Assembly: GCF_030053895.1 (NCBI RefSeq)
Contig: NZ_CP125781.1
Coordinates: 2,666,001-2,730,000 of the forward strand
Reading direction: 5' to 3'
Source of the DNA: Trabulsiella odontotermitis
Lineage (GTDB): Bacteria; Pseudomonadota; Gammaproteobacteria; Enterobacterales; Enterobacteriaceae
DNA length: 64,000 nt
The notes under the pieces were generated by a model, which worked only from the letters and a program-made list of their open reading frames with translations, made no database searches and was not told the origin of the DNA. A program made the translations under genes and the position numbers. Below are positions 62,390 to 64,000 of this stretch, piece after piece (position 1 is the first letter of the stretch; every line of letters begins with the position of its first letter).

Positions 62390-62893
62390 TCAGGCAACGT
62401 GTGCTGCCGCGTTATCCAGCAGCGACATCTCTTCGCTGTTCAGCAGTTTTTCGATGTTCACCAGAATCAACATACGATCGCCCAGCGCGCCAAGGCCCGT
62501 CAGGTATTCAGTGGAGAGGGTGACGGCAAATTCCGGCGCCGGACGAATTTGCTCAGAGGCCAGCGACAGCACGTCAGAGACGCCATCGACCACGATACCC
62601 ACCACACGCTGGCTGAGGTTGAGAACGATCACCACCGTGTTTTCGTCATACTCCACTTCCTGCTGGCTGAACTTCACGCGCAGATCGACGATTGGCACGA
62701 TCACGCCGCGCAGGTTGGTGACGCCTTTGATAAACGTCGGCGTGTTCGCAATACGCGTGACTTGATCGTAACCACGGATCTCCTGCACTTTCAGGATATC
62801 AATGCCGTACTCTTCATCACCCAGTGTGAAGACCAGGAACTCCTGGCCTGTTGGCTCACCCGCCAGTTTTGCTACAGTGCTCATACCGGTCAT
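62390..62893 (-). CDS. cheW: chemotaxis coupling protein CheW
   Basis: A 167-residue adaptor linking receptors to CheA. It begins MTGMSTVAKLAGEPTGQEFL and has the double SH3-like CheW fold with conserved RGYDQVTRIANTPTFIKGVT and NLRGVIVPIVDLRVKF. It follows cheA by 19 bp and ends at its own terminator. Confidence 0.97.
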   Translation of the reverse strand: MTGMSTVAKLAGEPTGQEFLVFTLGDEEYGIDILKVQEIRGYDQVTRIANTPTFIKGVTNLRGVIVPIVDLRVKFSQQEVEYDENTVVIVLNLSQRVVGIVVDGVSDVLSLASEQIRPAPEFAVTLSTEYLTGLGALGDRMLILVNIEKLLNSEEMSLLDNAAAHVA

Positions 62894-62912
62894 GTTATTA
62901 CCTTTTTCTCAA

Positions 62913-64000
62913 TCAGGCGGCGGTGTTCGCCACGCGTTGTTCACGATTTATCCCTTGCAGCGCAGAAACATCAACAATCAGCGCTACGCTGCCATCGCCG
63001 AGAATAGTGGCCGCAGAAATACCCGGCACTTTGCGATAGTTGCTTTCGAGGTTTTTCACCACCACCTGGTGCTGGCCGATCAGTTGATCCACCAGCAGCG
63101 CATAACGGCGACCAGCGCTTTGCAGGATCACCACAATCCCCTGCGTCGGTTCGGTGTTGGCGCCCTCGACATCGAAGATTTTCCACAGTTCGACCAGCGG
63201 CAGATACTCGCCGCGCACTTCCAGTACGCGTTCGCCGCCCGCCAGCGGATGCAGATCGTCTTCACGCGGCTGCAGGGATTCCATTACCGCATTCAGCGGC
63301 AGAATAAAGACTTCGCCACTGACTTTGACCGACATTCCGTCGAGGATGGCGAGCGTCAACGGCAGTAAAATACGAATGGTGGTACCGGCACCCTGTTTGG
63401 ACTGAATTTCGACGTGGCCGCCCATTTCCTGGATGTTACGTTTCACCACGTCCATCCCCACGCCACGGCCCGAAACATCGGTCACCTGCTCGGCTGTCGA
63501 GAAGCCCGGCGCAAAAATAAGCATGCCGACTTCTTCATCGGTCATGTTGTCGTGCACCGCCATGCCCTGGGAAATCGCTTTCGCCAGAATACGTTCGCGG
63601 TTCAGCCCGGCGCCATCGTCGGTCACTTCGATACAAATATTGCCCCCCTGATGCTCAGCGGAGAGGACCAGGTTGCCGACCGCCGATTTCCCGGCAGCGA
63701 CGCGCGCTTCCGGCAGTTCGATACCGTGGTCAAGGCTGTTACGCACCAGATGCGTTAACGGGTCGATGATGCGTTCGATCAGGCTCTTGTCTAGTTCGGT
63801 TGAGCTGCCCATCTGGGTCAGTTCCACCTGTTTGCCGAGTTTGCCCGCCAGGTCGCGCACCAGACGCGGGAAGCGGCTGAAGACGTATTCCATCGGCATC
63901 ATACGAATTGACATCACCGATTCCTGCAGATCACGGGCGTTGCGCTGCAACTGTCCCATGCTGGTGATCAGATCACCATGCTGCACCGGGTCAAGCTCGT
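62913..64000 (-). CDS. cheA: chemotaxis histidine kinase CheA, C-terminal part
   Basis: The C-terminal 361 codons of CheA; the 5' part lies beyond the right edge. Visible are the end of the dimerisation domain (ITSMGQLQRNARDLQESVMS), the ATPase domain (N box HLVRNSLDHGIE, G1 DDGAGLNRERIL, G2 GRGVGMDVVKRN) and the P5 CheW-like domain ending VANTAA. The phosphorylated histidine domain is not in view. The internal GTG at 63986 is not a real start, because the frame stays open with conserved residues to the window edge. Confidence 0.97.
   Translation of the reverse strand, partial: ELDPVQHGDLITSMGQLQRNARDLQESVMSIRMMPMEYVFSRFPRLVRDLAGKLGKQVELTQMGSSTELDKSLIERIIDPLTHLVRNSLDHGIELPEARVAAGKSAVGNLVLSAEHQGGNICIEVTDDGAGLNRERILAKAISQGMAVHDNMTDEEVGMLIFAPGFSTAEQVTDVSGRGVGMDVVKRNIQEMGGHVEIQSKQGAGTTIRILLPLTLAILDGMSVKVSGEVFILPLNAVMESLQPREDDLHPLAGGERVLEVRGEYLPLVELWKIFDVEGANTEPTQGIVVILQSAGRRYALLVDQLIGQHQVVVKNLESNYRKVPGISAATILGDGSVALIVDVSALQGINREQRVANTAA

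Overview
The window is an enterobacterial chromosome segment, close to Escherichia, Salmonella and Citrobacter. I infer this from gene order and protein similarity recalled from memory. The backbone runs yebY-copD-copC-holE-exoX-ptrB-yebE-purT-eda-edd-zwf-hexR-pykA-lpxM-mepM-znuACB-ruvBA-ruvC-yebC-nudB-aspS-yecD-yecE-yecN-cmoAB-cutC-yecM-argS-flhEAB-cheZYBR-tap-tar-cheW-cheA. Accessory content (extra fimbriae, a rhamnogalacturonide locus, no torYZ between cmoB and cutC, no yebF/yebG) suggests a Citrobacter-like genus rather than E. coli K-12, but the genus is not proven.

Layout. (1) 1-6300 is accessory. It holds a truncated LpxP-type lipid A acyltransferase, a divergent glycosyltransferase-like gene, two unrecognised membrane proteins, and a decayed lambdoid or P4/P1-type prophage remnant. 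The remnant has an orphan LexA box, two related cloverleaf RNAs resembling C4/CI immunity RNAs, two degenerate tRNAs, a short-chain dehydrogenase and a dead integrase tail. It ends beside the SdsR/RyeA sRNA pair. (2) 6300-13500 carries copper/periplasmic genes, DNA polymerase III theta, ExoX, oligopeptidase B and PurT. (3) 13500-20600 is the Entner-Doudoroff/pentose phosphate entry block (eda, edd, zwf, hexR, pykA) with GntR and HexR sites. (4) 20600-25600 holds envelope genes lpxM and mepM and the Zur-controlled znu zinc importer. (5) 25600-38300 is DNA repair, tRNA charging and modification, and housekeeping. (6) 38400-41130 is a two-gene unsaturated rhamnogalacturonide uptake and hydrolysis operon (rhiT-rhiN-like). 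(7) 41386-64000 is the flagellar export and chemotaxis locus, interrupted by two unrelated chaperone-usher fimbrial operons.

The most unusual architecture is in region 7. A FimA-type operon (pilin, chaperone, usher, adhesin; + strand) sits between flhB and cheZ. A Csu-like archaic operon of spore-coat-U pilins (- strand) sits between cheW and tar. Both insertions lie exactly at operon boundaries. A terminator follows cheW, a perfect-consensus sigma-28 promoter remains in the 93-bp gap in front of tar, and a hairpin terminator follows cheZ. Adhesion genes are therefore embedded in the motility locus without breaking its transcription units. The Csu-like operon has a near-ideal CRP site upstream, so carbon status could influence it as it does flagella in related species.

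Starts differing from the longest open frame were chosen from ribosome binding sites and remembered homologue lengths. No database search was possible, and all family assignments rest on recognition of the translated sequence.
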